A stretch of DNA of 64,000 nt, from contig JAJFZO010000034.1 in NCBI GenBank assembly GCA_021397835.1, positions 9,377,501-9,441,500 of the forward strand, given 5' to 3'. Every line of letters starts with the position of its first letter. Positions within the stretch are counted from its first letter, which is position 1. Position numbers and translations under genes: made by a program. Source of the stretch: Moringa oleifera (lineage: Eukaryota; Streptophyta; Magnoliopsida; Brassicales; Moringaceae). The notes under the pieces are model-generated. The model was not told the DNA's origin and searched no databases. It saw only the letters and a list, made by a program, of their open reading frames with translations. This document shows, in pieces, positions 1 to 15,203 of this stretch.

Positions 1-1457
1 AGAGGGATAGATATTCTGTAAAAAATGGTGGCTGCTTAGAGAATGATGTTATGAGGCCCCATGCCTTATATTGATAGCTAGGTCATGACTTATGTTACTT
101 AGTATTATGTACAGATATTGATGTATTGCATCTTATTAAATTATTTACACAGGACACATTGGATGATATATTATTGATTTATGGTGGGCCTGAGCTAAAA
201 TCCTTGTCAAAGATACTTTTCTGCTTCATGGGCTGGGACTTGGGTTTACCAATTGGATCTGATTCTCTAATACCTGTCACTTTTATGAACTTTGTTGCTT
301 GTTTCCAGGTTACTTCTTTTGAAGAAAACTTTGTTTATGACAGTATAGTTTGAGCATCTTGCTTGTAACATGCTGCTAACAACATCATCTTAAATTTCCC
401 CTTCAATTGGCAATTGCTAACACATGAGTTTGCTGGCTAAGAGGTTTACCATTTGCATCTTGGGCTCTGACTCGCTTGATCTCATGTATTCTCTTAAGCT
501 TTGTCCTTGTGATGATATTGTTGGCACAAATGATACTTTTGCTATGGTTATTAGTTGGTTTTGGCTTGTAAATTCATAATATTGTTCAAGATAAACATTA
601 GTAAGAATGAGAGCTTCTAATTCTGTACTTTTTATTTATATATAATTCACTGTCTTCATTTATTTGACTCCTCAGACTCTCATATCTGTCTGGATGGTTC
701 TCTGTTCCTCCGTGAAACTGTTGTTCTAAGAATACATTACCTTCAAATGGAAATCTAGAATATTTAACTAAAATAAACTCAAAACTTATTAAAATTGAAC
801 TAAAAAAAAATCAAAGCAAACAATCTGAGTTTCAAAATTAACTAAACACATTTATTTATTTATTTTTTTAAAAAAAAGTGGTACTTTCAAGTACCCAATG
901 GGGGCTTTCAGACATGCAACAGCTAGAGATCAAGACCTGGAAATTGCCAGTGGTCTGCAGAAAATTTGGCAATGATCTTTGAACCCCATTAAAACTCAAG
1001 GATAGATCATCAAACAACTCCTAATTTATGTCACATCTATCTTCACACCTGCCACCCAGCCCCTTCCCATAATTCCTCAGTTTCAAACAACATACCACAG
1101 TTCAGATGAGAATAAGTGTCTCGTTCCTATATAATTCAAATAAAACATGAGATGGGAAGGCCAAGCTGAAAGGAAAGACGAGCATGGTTGATACAATTAA
1201 TCCATCAAGTCCCAGACAACGTTCATTTCATTAATTAGTGTGCACATAATAGGTGCCAAATGACATATCACTTCAAACACTCAATCAGAGGGATACAAAT
1301 ACTCATCAGAGAACACAGTGCGCCTCTTCCCTTTTTCTTTTTTAACCATTGTTAAGGCATATAATGGTATATCCAGAAGAATGCGATTGCAGTCAAAATG
1401 TTTCGCAGTCAAAAACATGTGGCAAACTAGATCATGAGTTATGCACATCAGTGACTA
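1..1457. other. Left flank with no recognisable gene
   Basis: I see no conserved coding exon here on either strand. The part from about 1 to 650 is less AT-rich than true intergenic DNA in this window and could be the transcribed tail or an intron of a gene that begins outside the window, but nothing in it can be identified. The part from about 840 to 1457 lies just downstream of the AUG2 stop codon and probably contains its 3' UTR. Confidence 0.4.
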
Positions 1458-5597
<4,140 letters not shown>

Positions 5598-5940
5598 TTC
5601 GCACCACCAACAACTGCCTTCTTCTACCGGCTTGTTTTTTTCTTTCAATAAAAAAGAGAGAGAAAGAGAAAGGAGAAAACAATTTGAAACGGTAACAATG
5701 GACGGGACAGTTTGAAATTTTTGTGAAGTGGTTTCTCCAGCATGCACTCACAGGCAGATATGATCTACTTTGAGGTGAGCTGACAAAAGGGCTACTGCCA
5801 GAATTTGTTGTTTGAATATCTTTCGTGGGCCTTCGTTTCTCTGGGTGTCTGATGAAAGGCCCTGAAGAGCACAGCCCCGACATGTAGACTCTACTCAAGG
5901 GTCAAGCCGTTCATGCCAACCTTATAAAGGGTCATTTTTT
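5598..5940 (-). promoter_or_regulatory. AUG2 5' UTR and promoter region
   Basis: This stretch lies directly upstream of the AUG2 start and is less AT-rich than the MITE block that follows. No clear TATA box is seen. Assigned by position only. Confidence 0.4.
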
Positions 5941-6214
5941 AATATGTAACAGTATATTTTTAACTTTTATTTATTATATAAAACTAGCTTGAAACTTATC
6001 CATTGTAAAAAACATAGATATATTAATTTTTAAAGATAAAATTTTATATTTTTATTCACGATAATATAAAAATAAATTTTATATTTAATTATACTATTAA
6101 TAAATTTTAATAATATCACTTTTGATAGTGACACTATTAAATTAATTTATTGATTTATTTTTGATAAAAGTTATTTAAAATTTTGAATTTTATTTTTTAA
6201 TAAAAAAATTTTAA

Positions 6215-6680
6215 CTATCAAAACATATTCAAACAAATCTTAATCTATTAATGTTCAAATCAGACCTTAATTTAAAACCATTGTAAAAAATTGTGATATT
6301 TTCATAGTTGAAATATTTAAAAATTATGCAATAGATTTTATGTTTTATTTTTATTGTATCCCTCAAATTTGAATAATTTATGATTAATGATTAATTTTTT
6401 ATAATTTTTTAAATTTTTTGATAGTATAAATTCTTTTTAAAAATTGTTTTCACTATTCAAAAAATTTGAACTTTTGAAGAGATAATTTGATTATTTTTTA
6501 TATTTATAAAAAAAATTAAAATTAAAATTTGCAGTAAAAAATCTTTAATTTAAATATTTTGAATATTTAAATTTTTAATTTAATTCAAATTGGTAGATTA
6601 TAATTGTTTAAAAAAATTTAAAATTAAGATTTGTTTAAAGAGAAAAGTTATATAAGTTATATTTAAAATGATCTTTATTC
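6215..6680. mobile_element. Degenerate fold-back MITE, GGGTAAA family
   Basis: The segment starting near 6231 (caaacaaatcttaatctatt) is mirrored as its reverse complement near 6590-6655 (agattataattg, aagatttgtttaa). The central phrase ccctcaaatttgaataat also appears in the copies at 10088 and 31344. Ends are approximate and no target duplication is seen. Confidence 0.5.
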
Positions 6681-6999
6681 TATTATTTTCTAAAAATAAA
6701 TTATAAAAATATAATATATATTATTAAATAATTTTTTTATATCTTGATTTTTATTAATACTAAAATTTTTAAAAATAAAAATCGAATAATGAATTTCTAC
6801 AGTTAAAAATAAAAAAGTTGAGAAGATCACAACCACCGTAAAACTTGACAAGTTAAACAAAAGGAAAAAATATGAGATTTAGACTTTTCCTCCTCTCACC
6901 CAATTTTTATAAACACATAAAACTTAAAATCAACAATAAAATATATAAATAATAAATTTAGTAAAAAATTAATTTTTTTAATTTTATCAAATTTTTATT

Positions 7000-7537
7000 G
7001 GGTAAAAGTTTCACAAAACCTTGATGTTTATTTCATGTAATTACCAATCAAACCCTTTTGTTTAAAAAATAACAAATCAAACATTAAATTATCAATTTAG
7101 TTTAAATTGAATTTTATCAAAAAATTCAAAAATTAAGAATATTTAAATTAAAAATTTTATACAATGGATTTTAACTTGAAAATTTTCACAAATATAAAAA
7201 AATATTCAAGCTACCATCGCAAAAAGATTTTATAATTTTCTCAGTAATTTTGTTTTTAAAAATTTTTAAATTATGAATTAAAAATATATATTTTCACTAT
7301 TCAAAAAATTATAAAATTTTTTGTAATAGTAGCTTGAATATGTCTTTTTGTCAGTAAAAAATTTTAAGTTAAAATTTATTTTGTAAGATCTTTAATCTAA
7401 ATATCCTAATTTTTAAATTTTTTGATAATGTTCAATTTAGATCAAATTGATAGATCAAGATTTAATTTATCGCTTTTCAAATATAAAAGTTTAATTGATA
7501 ATATGAGGTAAAAATTAAAATTTTATGAAATTTATCA
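7000..7537. mobile_element. Fold-back MITE with about 260-bp arms, GGGTAAA family
   Basis: The left arm (from GGGTAAAAGTTTCACAAAAC) and the reverse complement of the right arm (from TGATAAATTTCATAAAATTT) align along nearly their whole length, including the shared phrases caatttag..aaattga and atattcaagctac. The element is therefore close to one large imperfect palindrome with no coding capacity. The flanks do not show a target duplication, so this copy is probably old or its ends have drifted. Confidence 0.75.
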
Positions 7538-8064
7538 TTAAATATAATTATAAATTATTATTAATTTAAAAAATTTAGTATTGCAATTTAGATTTATTAT
7601 TAAAATTAAAATTAAAATTACTTTAATTTAAAAATATTTTAATAAAAATTATAAAAAATTAAAATAAATTTATATTTAATACATATACTTAATAACAGCC
7701 TTAAAAAGGCTATTTGTGTATTCTACAGTTAAAGCTAGTAGCGGTATTAAAGACTATTTGTGTATTTTACAGATAAAGCTAGTAGCGGTATTAAACTTTG
7801 TGACGTTCCACTAATTCTAAAGTACCTCTATATTCATAAGGAAAATTTTGAATTGTGGTAAGTTGTTTTTATTTTTTAGAAATTATTAGAAATATATACA
7901 CATCATTTCTTAAAAAAATTTTATATTTTTAAGTCTAATTTTATTAGAATTTTTTCATTGTGTTAGAGTTTTTAAAGGTAACTAACTTGCATTTAAAGTT
8001 TTAATTTTAATTTTTAATAATTTTTAAATAAACATAAATTCATATTAGAAATATTGTATATTTT

Positions 8065-8340
8065 AATGTCAAGTAAATGTTATATAAAATCCTAAACTAT
8101 ATCATATATCATAAAAAAAAAAATGATAAATCAAACTCTACACTATCAATTTGGATCAAATTGGACTCTATTGATAGATTTAAAAACTAAAAATTTTTAA
8201 ATTAAAAATTTTATATAGCGAATTTTACTTTAAAACATTTTAAATGTGTAAATAAATATTCAAACTACCATCATAAAAAAATATTTAAATTTTTTTAAAA
8301 ATTAAATATTTTTCAAAAAATTTATAATATTAAAATTTAA
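8065..8340. mobile_element. Left arm of a GGGTAAA-family MITE
   Basis: The sequence from about 8071 (taaatgttatataaaatcct) through atcaatttggatcaaattgg to caaactaccatc at about 8270 follows the left arm of the neighbouring MITEs. No matching right arm is found, so it is a partial copy. Confidence 0.5.
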
Positions 8341-8730
8341 AAAATTATAAAAAATAACTTGTGAGTCCAAATTATTTTAATTTTAAAATGAACTAAAAAT
8401 TAAATTTAAAATTTATTTGAGTTATTTTTAAAATATTTTAATAAGATCATTAATTTTTTAAAATTAAATTTAAAATTTTTTAATTTTTGAATATTAAGGT
8501 TCGTTTGATAATAGGATATAGTTTATAGTTTTATATTACTTTTATCTTTTTATATTTTAATTATTTTGAATATATTTTTAAATTATTTTTTATTATTTTA
8601 AATTATATATAATATATTAAATTAAAAAATTATACATTGTTTAAGTATATAATTTTAACAATATAAAATTTCAAATATTATTATTTTATAATTTTATATT
8701 TTAATAATATATTAATATTGATAATATTTA

Positions 8731-9261
8731 GGATAAAAGTTGTATAAAATTCTAATGGTTATTTCATATTATAAATTAAATCCTCATGTTCAAAAAACAA
8801 CAAATCAAACCTTTCTCTATCAATTTGGTATCAAATTAAATTTTAACTCAAACGGATATGAAGAATTAAAGGTATTTTAGTTATCAAAACGCTTCAAAAA
8901 TAAATTTCAATGCATTCCATTTCAAGTTCATTCATCAAGTATGAATAATTACGATATTTATTTTTAGTGAGTTTTTAAAATTTTTAACTATATAAATTTT
9001 TAAAAATATATATTTTTGATACTCATAAAATTATGAAATTTTTTGTGATGGTAATTTAAATATTTATTTATGTTTGTGAAAAATTCAAGTTGAAATTTAT
9101 TGTATAATACCTTCAATTTGAATACTTTCAATTTTTAAATTGTTTGACAATGTTCAATTTAGTCTAAAGTGATACATTAGGGTTTGATTTGTCACTTTTT
9201 AAATATAAGAGTTTGATTAGTAACATAAAGTAAATATCAAAATTTTATATTATATTTATCT
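8731..9261. mobile_element. Fold-back MITE with a 9-bp target duplication
   Basis: The left end GGATAAAAGTTGTATAAAAT pairs with the reverse complement of the right end, AGATAAATATAATATAAAAT. The flanks are TAATATTTA (8722-8730) and TAATATTGA (9262-9270), which match at 8 of 9 positions. A 9-bp duplication is the signature of Mutator-type insertion. Confidence 0.75.
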
Positions 9262-10087
9262 TAATATTGATTTGCATAATTTTAAAATCTTAAATTTAGT
9301 GGCATTTATTTATAAAATTTTAACCAGTTACATCAATTTGTAATCTTTATCAAAATATTTTAAATTTTTATTTAATAATAATTTTTTATTAAAATAGTAG
9401 AGTTTTTAGATTTATAACAATTTATAATTCAATATGAATAGAATATTTGAATGACAGTTTCACATTGAGAATGCAATAAAACATAAATTTGGAACTGACA
9501 TATATATTTTTAAAGATCCTATTTTGTTATTGCAAGCAAAAAATGTGAATCTTTTTGATGTAATTGACTTATATAATTTTATTTTTTATAAAAATATATT
9601 ATATAAAATACTAATTAAAAATTGTAAATTAATAATTTAATATTAAAATTAATTTTATACATCATAATTAATATTTTAATATAAATTTGTTTTATAATAT
9701 ATATTTAAAATTATTTTTCTGTATTACATATATGTATTATATATAAGAAAAAACATTTCGACTGTTTTTAAGGGTTCAAGTTAGTGTCCACAGGGTTACT
9801 GTGAATATTTATTATTTTATGTATATATTTTAATAATTATTAATATTAAATATTAATAAACCTAATAATAAATTTAATTTTAAATTTATAACAATTAGAA
9901 TTCAAATTTTGGTGTAGAGATAAGTATAATTTTAAAACATTAATTTATGTAAATATTACTTTTTGCAATATTATAATATTTTAAAAATATTAATACTAAA
10001 TATTTTATAAATTTAAAATTTTAAAATATAAGAATTTTGATAATCTTTATTTACATTATTTGAAAACTTAAATTTAATAAAATTTAG

Positions 10088-10609
10088 GGTAAAGGTCATT
10101 TATTATTCTCTTCCTTTTATCAAACCCTAATTTTTAAAATGTCTCCAAATAAACTTTGAGATAATACTTTAGATCAAATTGAATTTTATTAAAAATTTTA
10201 AAAATTAAATATATTTATATTAAAGATCTTTGACAATAAATTTTAACTTAAAATATTTTATATAGGTATAAAATATTTAAGTTACTATCAAAATTTTTTT
10301 TTAATATTGTAAATATTTTTAAAAAGATTCACTATCAATTTTTGTATTTATAAAATCACAAAATAACCTATTAGTTGAAAATTATTCAAATTTGAGAGAT
10401 AAAATCAAAATCAAAATATATAATTTATTGAAGTAATGTTTTAAATATTTCAACAATGAAAATACTATTAATTTTTCATAATTATTTTTCACTAGGATTC
10501 AATTTAGACAAAATTAATAAATTAAAAATTTTTTGAATACATTTTAAAAATTACAATTTAATTGAAAAAAAGAGAGAGTAGAACTTAGAATTTTAAATAC
10601 TCTTTATCA
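10088..10609. mobile_element. Fold-back MITE with a 9-bp target duplication
   Basis: The left end GGGTAAAGGTCATTTATTAT pairs with the reverse complement of the right end TGATAAAGAGTATTTAAAAT. The flanks AAAAATTTA (10079-10087) and TAAAATTTA (10610-10618) agree at 8 of 9 positions. The interior (atctctcaaatttgaa on the minus strand) matches the copy at 31344. Confidence 0.75.
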
Positions 10610-11218
10610 TAAAATTTATTTTATAAATTAATAAAATTTAAAATATTTTAAATTTATATATAACTTTTATACATTTAAATATTTTATAATTAAAAATTAT
10701 TATAGTAGATCATAATGAAAAAATTTCATAATTTTGATAATATAATAATGTTAATAAATTTACTTAAAATATTTGAATTTATTTTAATATTATTTTAATA
10801 TGTTAAGCTTCTATAATATAAATTATACTTTTAAGATTTTTATAATATCAATGGGTACACATAAATTGTTTTTCTGAATATTATTATATATAACTAACTT
10901 TTATTATATTTTGTTAAAATAAAACAATTGTAATTCAATTATTAATGACATACAAAGAAATAAACTTATGATGCATTTCTAACTCTTATTTTTTGTCAAT
11001 TGCAATAATTTTTTTTTGTTAAGTTAAAGTATGATTTATCTTAAAATATTAATTCAAAATTTATAGTATTTATAATATTTATTTTAAAATATTTGAGTTT
11101 AACGTCGTTATAAACTCATTTTACTTATTATATTTATTTGATCTCATTATGATTAAGAACGATTTAATTAGCATTATATGATCTTAATTTTTTTATATAT
11201 TTTAAATAATTTATTAAC

Positions 11219-11620
11219 TGTTATACCCATAATGGGTACACCATTAGCCAAAAAGAGAGTTATCTAATCATGCCACATCAATTATCTCACAACTTAACCT
11301 GCTTGTTTGTTCAAGATAGTTAATTTAGTCTAAATTTTCAGGGATAGCTTACCATAACTATCATATCAAATTCTCAAATATCCTCTCCAAGGTCTTTGTT
11401 TAGAATCTCTATAGTGACACCTCCAAAATAGGAATTGATGGAGATCCATACTAGAAAATACATGCCAAAGCTTATGAAAGGTGCAAGTATCGTTTTCTTT
11501 ATTTCTTAACGAATGCTTTTTGTCCAAAATACTGACTTGAGTATCGGAGTATCTCCTTTTGCATACTAAGCAACTTTCCTCCAATCACTGCTCCAGTCAA
11601 ATGATTTTTGGATGTTCACA
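11219..11620 (+). repeat. Left LTR of the TRIM/LARD element
   Basis: Runs from TGTTATACCC to gatgttcaca and so has TG..CA ends. It aligns with 13684-14093 over its whole length, including phrases such as ccttcctccaatcactg or its close variants near the 3' end. Confidence 0.75.
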
Positions 11621-12298
11621 TTTGGTGTCATTTATGAAAAATCAGAGTATGAAAGCCATGACTTTTAACAAAAAATACTTCAAGAAAAAGAATCGCATGC
11701 AATGCTTTTTGTCCATGAATATCAAGCATAATAATATGGCTTCATGCCTTTACTAAGAATGTCTCATCTTTTGTTAAAAGTTTGGTCATCTTATTCGACA
11801 CATTTTTCCTTTGCAATTTTCAATTCCTCCTCAAACTTTGAATATATTAATACTTATTGTTCACAGTAAATTCTAGCTAAGTTCTATTTTTTTGTCACTA
11901 CTTGGTGTAGTCTTTAATTTTTTTTTATATGTTCTTGTTTCCTAAAATAATTTTTCAATATTTTTGGAAGTCTCATTCCGATAGCATTTATGGTTAAAGT
12001 TGTTGCTTTGGAAATGGGTTGTGCAGTTACTTTTGAATTTAGGCTTAGCTTGTCTCAATGTTTTGTTAATATAAGAAAATTTAAGGTAATTATACCTATT
12101 TCTAGAAGTCTCTTCAAGCAGCAAATGAACTCAAACTTCAAGCCTTGTCAGCAACCATGCACCTTACAAAGACAACCTTAAGTAGTAGTGGAATGAACCC
12201 AAGCTCCTTTATGAGTTAATATGCATCTTATAGCGAAAAACCTTAAAGAGCAGAGGAACAAATGCAATAGAACCCGCATAATATGAATGTTGTTTTAC

Positions 12299-12545
12299 AA
12301 AGTTAAATTCTCTAGCTTTACCATAAGTATGATAGAGCTTCCACTTGAGGATGTGGGATCACTTGAAGTTAAATTCTCCAGCTCTACCATAATTATAGCA
12401 GAGCTCCAACTAGAGGATGTTAGATCTCTAGAAGTTAAAATCTTCAGCTTTATCACTATTATGGTAGAGCTCCACTTGAGTTAGAGTTTGCAACCCTACC
12501 ACTAGTATGATAGAGCTCCCACTTAAGGAAATAAGATCTCTCGAA
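12299..12545 (+). repeat. 66-bp tandem repeats inside the TRIM/LARD element
   Basis: Units beginning aagttaaattctc start at about 12300, 12366 and 12432 (period 66 bp), followed by a shorter divergent unit to about 12545. Each contains a variant of ctctaccataattatagcag and gagctccaact. A related single unit recurs at about 13305-13400. Confidence 0.8.
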
Positions 12546-13683
12546 GTAATGGCGAAGCTAGAATTTTTTATCAAGGTGGGCTAATCTTTATATATATATA
12601 TTTCATTCAAAACATGATGATATGATTATACTTGCCCTCCAAGCAAAATATTAAATTTAAATATTCAAAATAAATATAAACAAAAAAGTTAATAATCATA
12701 AATTTTGTATAATTCTATAACATGCTTATGTTTAAACTATAATATAACATGTAAAAATTTATTTATTTATTTTGGATAGAAATATAGAAATTGTAATTAG
12801 TAAGATCTTTCCTTCATATGAAAGAAAACTAAACTTACAAATTCTTGAATATAGAATTACACATGATTTTTATTCTAAAAATTACTTTGTTTTTTAGTTA
12901 ACTGGGTCAAAAAAATTTAAGAATTAAGGGTAGTTCAATCATTGAAAAAAACAGAAAAAAAACTGCTTTCACTAGAGATTGTTCTCTTTTAAATTAACTT
13001 ATAATTTCACAATTTATGGATTGATATTTAGATTGTAATTTCACAATAGATATAGATTAAGCCTACTAATCTATAATTCTTAAAGTATACTCTATGTGCT
13101 GTGATTGCAAGAAAGAGAGAGTTCATTCACTATGTTATGATTCCAAGAGAAAAAGAAAAAAGGTTAATAGTTCTTGATGATAAAAGAAGAAAATAAACAA
13201 ATTAATTTAAGAAATAAAAGCAAAATTATAATTTCATAATTTTTATAAAAAATTTACCATGGGCTATAGCTCGGGATAACCCTCATGTAGCTTCACTATT
13301 GTCTCGAAGTTGAAGTCTTCAACTATGCCACAATTATGTTCAAGCTCCTACTTAAGTTTGAGTTTACAACTTTACCACCAACATGGCAAAGCCCTTACTA
13401 TTGGATAAGAGAGTGAGAACATAACAAAAACAAGCAAGGTTCAAACAAATGCACAACTCATTGATGTAAAAATCCCAAGTTTCATTCATCAAGTTCAACA
13501 AGCATATAACATAACTAAAACAAATAAGAGAGAATAGAAACAAAAACGATGCCGTTCTTAACAATTACTTCTTCATCCAAAAATCATCATTAACACGTAG
13601 GGAGAGTTCATTTAATGCATAACGTGTGAATAAGGCCTTTCAATGCTTAGATATCCTTCCCACACTTCTTTGTTGGGGGCAAG

Positions 13684-14093
13684 TGTTATACCCATAATGG
13701 GTGTACCACTAATCAAAAAAAGATAGGTCATTGCAACCTCACATCAAGTCAACTACCTCACAGCTCAAACTGTCCGTTTATGCCCGACAATTTATTTAGT
13801 TTGAATTTCTAAATATAACTTACCTAATTGTCAAAAAAGATCCTCCAATATCCTTTTTGCAATATCTGCTTGGAATCTTTATGGTGATACCTTCAAAATA
13901 AAAATTGAAGTAGATTGAAATCGAGAAATGCATGTCCAAATCTATAAAAAGCACATATATTATTTGTTTTATTTCTTAATGTTCAGTTGATTATCAAATA
14001 CTAGTTTGAGTGTTGAAGGTATTTTCTTTTGCACGCTAAGCAGCCTTCCTCCAATCACTGATCAAATGATTTTTGGATGTTATATCATTCACA
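13684..14093 (+). repeat. Right LTR of the TRIM/LARD element
   Basis: Starts TGTTATACCCATAATGGGTG and ends tatatcattcaca; relative to the left LTR it has about eight extra bases near the end. Preceded at once by the polypurine tract. Confidence 0.75.
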
Positions 14094-14414
14094 AATTTAT
14101 TAATACATATTTAATATGACAAAATAATCCGTGCTATTCATAATTAATTTATATTAATCTATACATACAAATTATCTTATTAGTACAAAAAATAAAATGT
14201 TGTAAATGAATATTATTAAATTTAAACTTTAAAATTATACAAATAACAATTAATAATAATGTATTTTTAAAATTTAAGTTAATAAATTTTAAAATATCTA
14301 TGTAAAATAAATATCTATAGTAATATCACAAAAATTATATATATAAATTGGAGAAGTGAATTAATTTAAAGTTTTATGGAGCAAGCACCACGTGAGTGAG
14401 TAGCGTAACCTGTC
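14094..14414. other. AT-rich spacer without a gene
   Basis: Low-complexity A/T sequence between the LTR element and the snoRNA promoter. No feature is seen. Confidence 0.5.
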
Positions 14415-14592
14415 AATGTTTGGGCTCAATGCAGGCCCAAGCCCTGAATTTAACTAACCAACGAGATAGTCGGACGCAACTCAACGTTTCTAGGGTTAAT
14501 GCTTTTGTTCCGTTAGGGTTCTTCTGTTGCGTCTCTATATAAGGCCACCCTCTTTATCTTTGTTGACATTGCGCGTTATATCTTTAGGGTTT
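14415..14592 (+). promoter_or_regulatory. Promoter with site II, TATA and telo-box elements
   Basis: Two site II elements are present: TGGGCT at 14421-14426 and AGGCCCA (TGGGCCT on the other strand) at 14433-14439. TATATAA lies at 14536-14542, which puts initiation near 14570. The 9-bp telo box TTAGGGTTT is exact at 14584-14592, with partial copies near 14493 and 14513. In plants this combination is typical of ribosomal protein and snoRNA genes, that is, genes serving ribosome production. It faces the plus strand, where the two snoRNAs lie. Confidence 0.75.
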
Positions 14593-14957
14593 ATGCTCTG
14601 CGAGAGGTTGTGCTTGAATTCATGGCTGGGGGTTTAGGGATAGTTGGGGTGACGGGGTTACTGACTTTCTGTTCGGGATGCAGAAGTCTGAGAAAGTGAG
14701 AAACTCAACTTACCCGATGAGGAAGAAAGCCCAAGAATAGGAAGTGCCGTATGACACTGTTAAACAGCAGCGGTAGCACGGAAGATTCCGAGGATCCACA
14801 CCCCCAATTCCGGTCCCTCTGATTTGGATCCTCCCCGGATTCGTGTTCTTTGGGGTCGGGTAGATTGGTTGTGGCCAATCGGAATCTGGCTGTCCGTTGT
14901 GTGGGTGATTTGAAACGGGTCTCTGAGGGTTGTTTTTGAAATTAATTTGTCATGTTT
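14593..14957 (+). other. Transcribed leader of the snoRNA locus, possibly more ncRNA
   Basis: GC-richer sequence between the promoter and the first recognised snoRNA. It has no conserved coding frame. It has several short perfect inverted repeats: GAGGATCC (14790-14797) with GGATCCTC (14826-14833), and GATTGG with CCAATC around a 6-base loop near 14866-14883. Further H/ACA-type RNAs may be here, but I cannot place the H and ACA boxes convincingly. Confidence 0.4.
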
Positions 14958-15118
14958 GGGTGGTCCGATGCCACGTCGCTGATAGCTTTTAAGAAAAGAG
15001 CAATGATCAGCGGTGCTATGATCGGACCCATAGCAATGTGTCATGTTTCGCCTCCTGATAGGAACCTGTGGATCTGATTTTTTGATGATTCACGGAGCCG
15101 TTTTGGGCGATTACAGTT
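14958..15118 (+). ncRNA. Box H/ACA snoRNA (pseudouridylation guide)
   Basis: The hairpin-H-hairpin-ACA layout is visible. Hairpin 1 has the outer stem GGTCCGAT (14962-14969) pairing with ATCGGACC (15021-15028). A two-sided internal loop follows (about 7 and 8 nt), which would be the guide pocket. Above it, CGCTGAT pairs with ATCAGCG, and CTTTT with AAAAG at the tip. Box H is ATAGCA (15030-15035), fitting ANANNA, directly after the stem. Hairpin 2 is closed by TCGCC (15048-15052) with GGCGA (15106-15110), with an inner stem of CCTGTGGATC and GATTCACGG. Then come TT and box ACA (15113-15115), leaving three bases to the end. The length of about 160 nt is normal for plants. The target uridine is not determined. 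Confidence 0.65.
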
Positions 15119-15142
15119 TTATCTTCTCTTCTATTTGCTGTT

Positions 15143-15203
15143 AATGTGATGAAGCCGATGAGGATTCGTTTATACTTAAAAGTTGGAATTACCGACTGAA
15201 TTT
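15143..15203 (+). ncRNA. Box C/D snoRNA guiding 2'-O-methylation of 18S rRNA
   Basis: Box C GTGATGA is at 15146-15152 and box D CTGA at 15196-15199, with a short closing stem AAT/ATT outside them. One base before box D, TGGAATTACCG (15184-15194) is perfectly complementary over 11 nt to the universal 18S rRNA phrase CGGTAATTCCA. The fifth base before box D (A at 15191) pairs with the U of that phrase, so the predicted methylated base is the U in GCGG-U-AAUUCC. This site is, as I recall, the one guided by yeast snR77 and its plant relatives; that name is from memory. A further CTGA at 15233 could be an alternative box D with 15196 as D'. It lies 28 bases after the H/ACA RNA, so both probably come from one precursor. 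Confidence 0.72.

Larger units (their letters stand above)
5941..11218. repeat. AT-rich cluster of related fold-back MITEs
   Basis: The region is extremely AT-rich, without any supportable gene. Several copies of one inverted-repeat family can be recognised, with recurring phrases such as GGGTAAA at the ends, caatttagatcaaattga in the arms, and aaaaaattataaaatttt near the centre. The best copies are given separately. The rest is low-complexity A/T sequence, probably decayed copies of the same family, for example a left arm alone at about 8065-8340. Confidence 0.7.
11219..14093 (+). mobile_element. Non-coding LTR element (TRIM/LARD type), about 2.9 kb
   Basis: Two direct repeats of about 400 bp, both starting TGTTATACCCATAATGGGT, enclose about 2.06 kb without gag or pol. 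Just inside the left repeat TGGTGTCA (11623-11630) resembles the first eight bases of the methionine initiator tRNA primer site, TGGTATCA. Just before the right repeat lies the purine-rich tgttgggggcaag (13671-13683), as expected of a polypurine tract. The two LTRs differ at many sites, so the insertion is old. A clear 5-bp target duplication is not seen; both flanks contain aatttattaa, which may be chance. Such elements move only with enzymes from other retrotransposons. Confidence 0.75.

Noticed and set aside
126..353. 75-codon open frame at the left edge
   Set aside because: No recognisable domain, and chance frames of this size are common here.
12287..12484. 65-codon frame with internal repeats
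   Set aside because: Generated by the 66-bp tandem array inside the TRIM/LARD element; the period divides by three, so the frame stays open by chance.
14760..15044. 94-codon open frame on the minus strand
   Set aside because: It runs antisense over the snoRNA hairpins and has no known domain; the RNA structures explain the sequence better.
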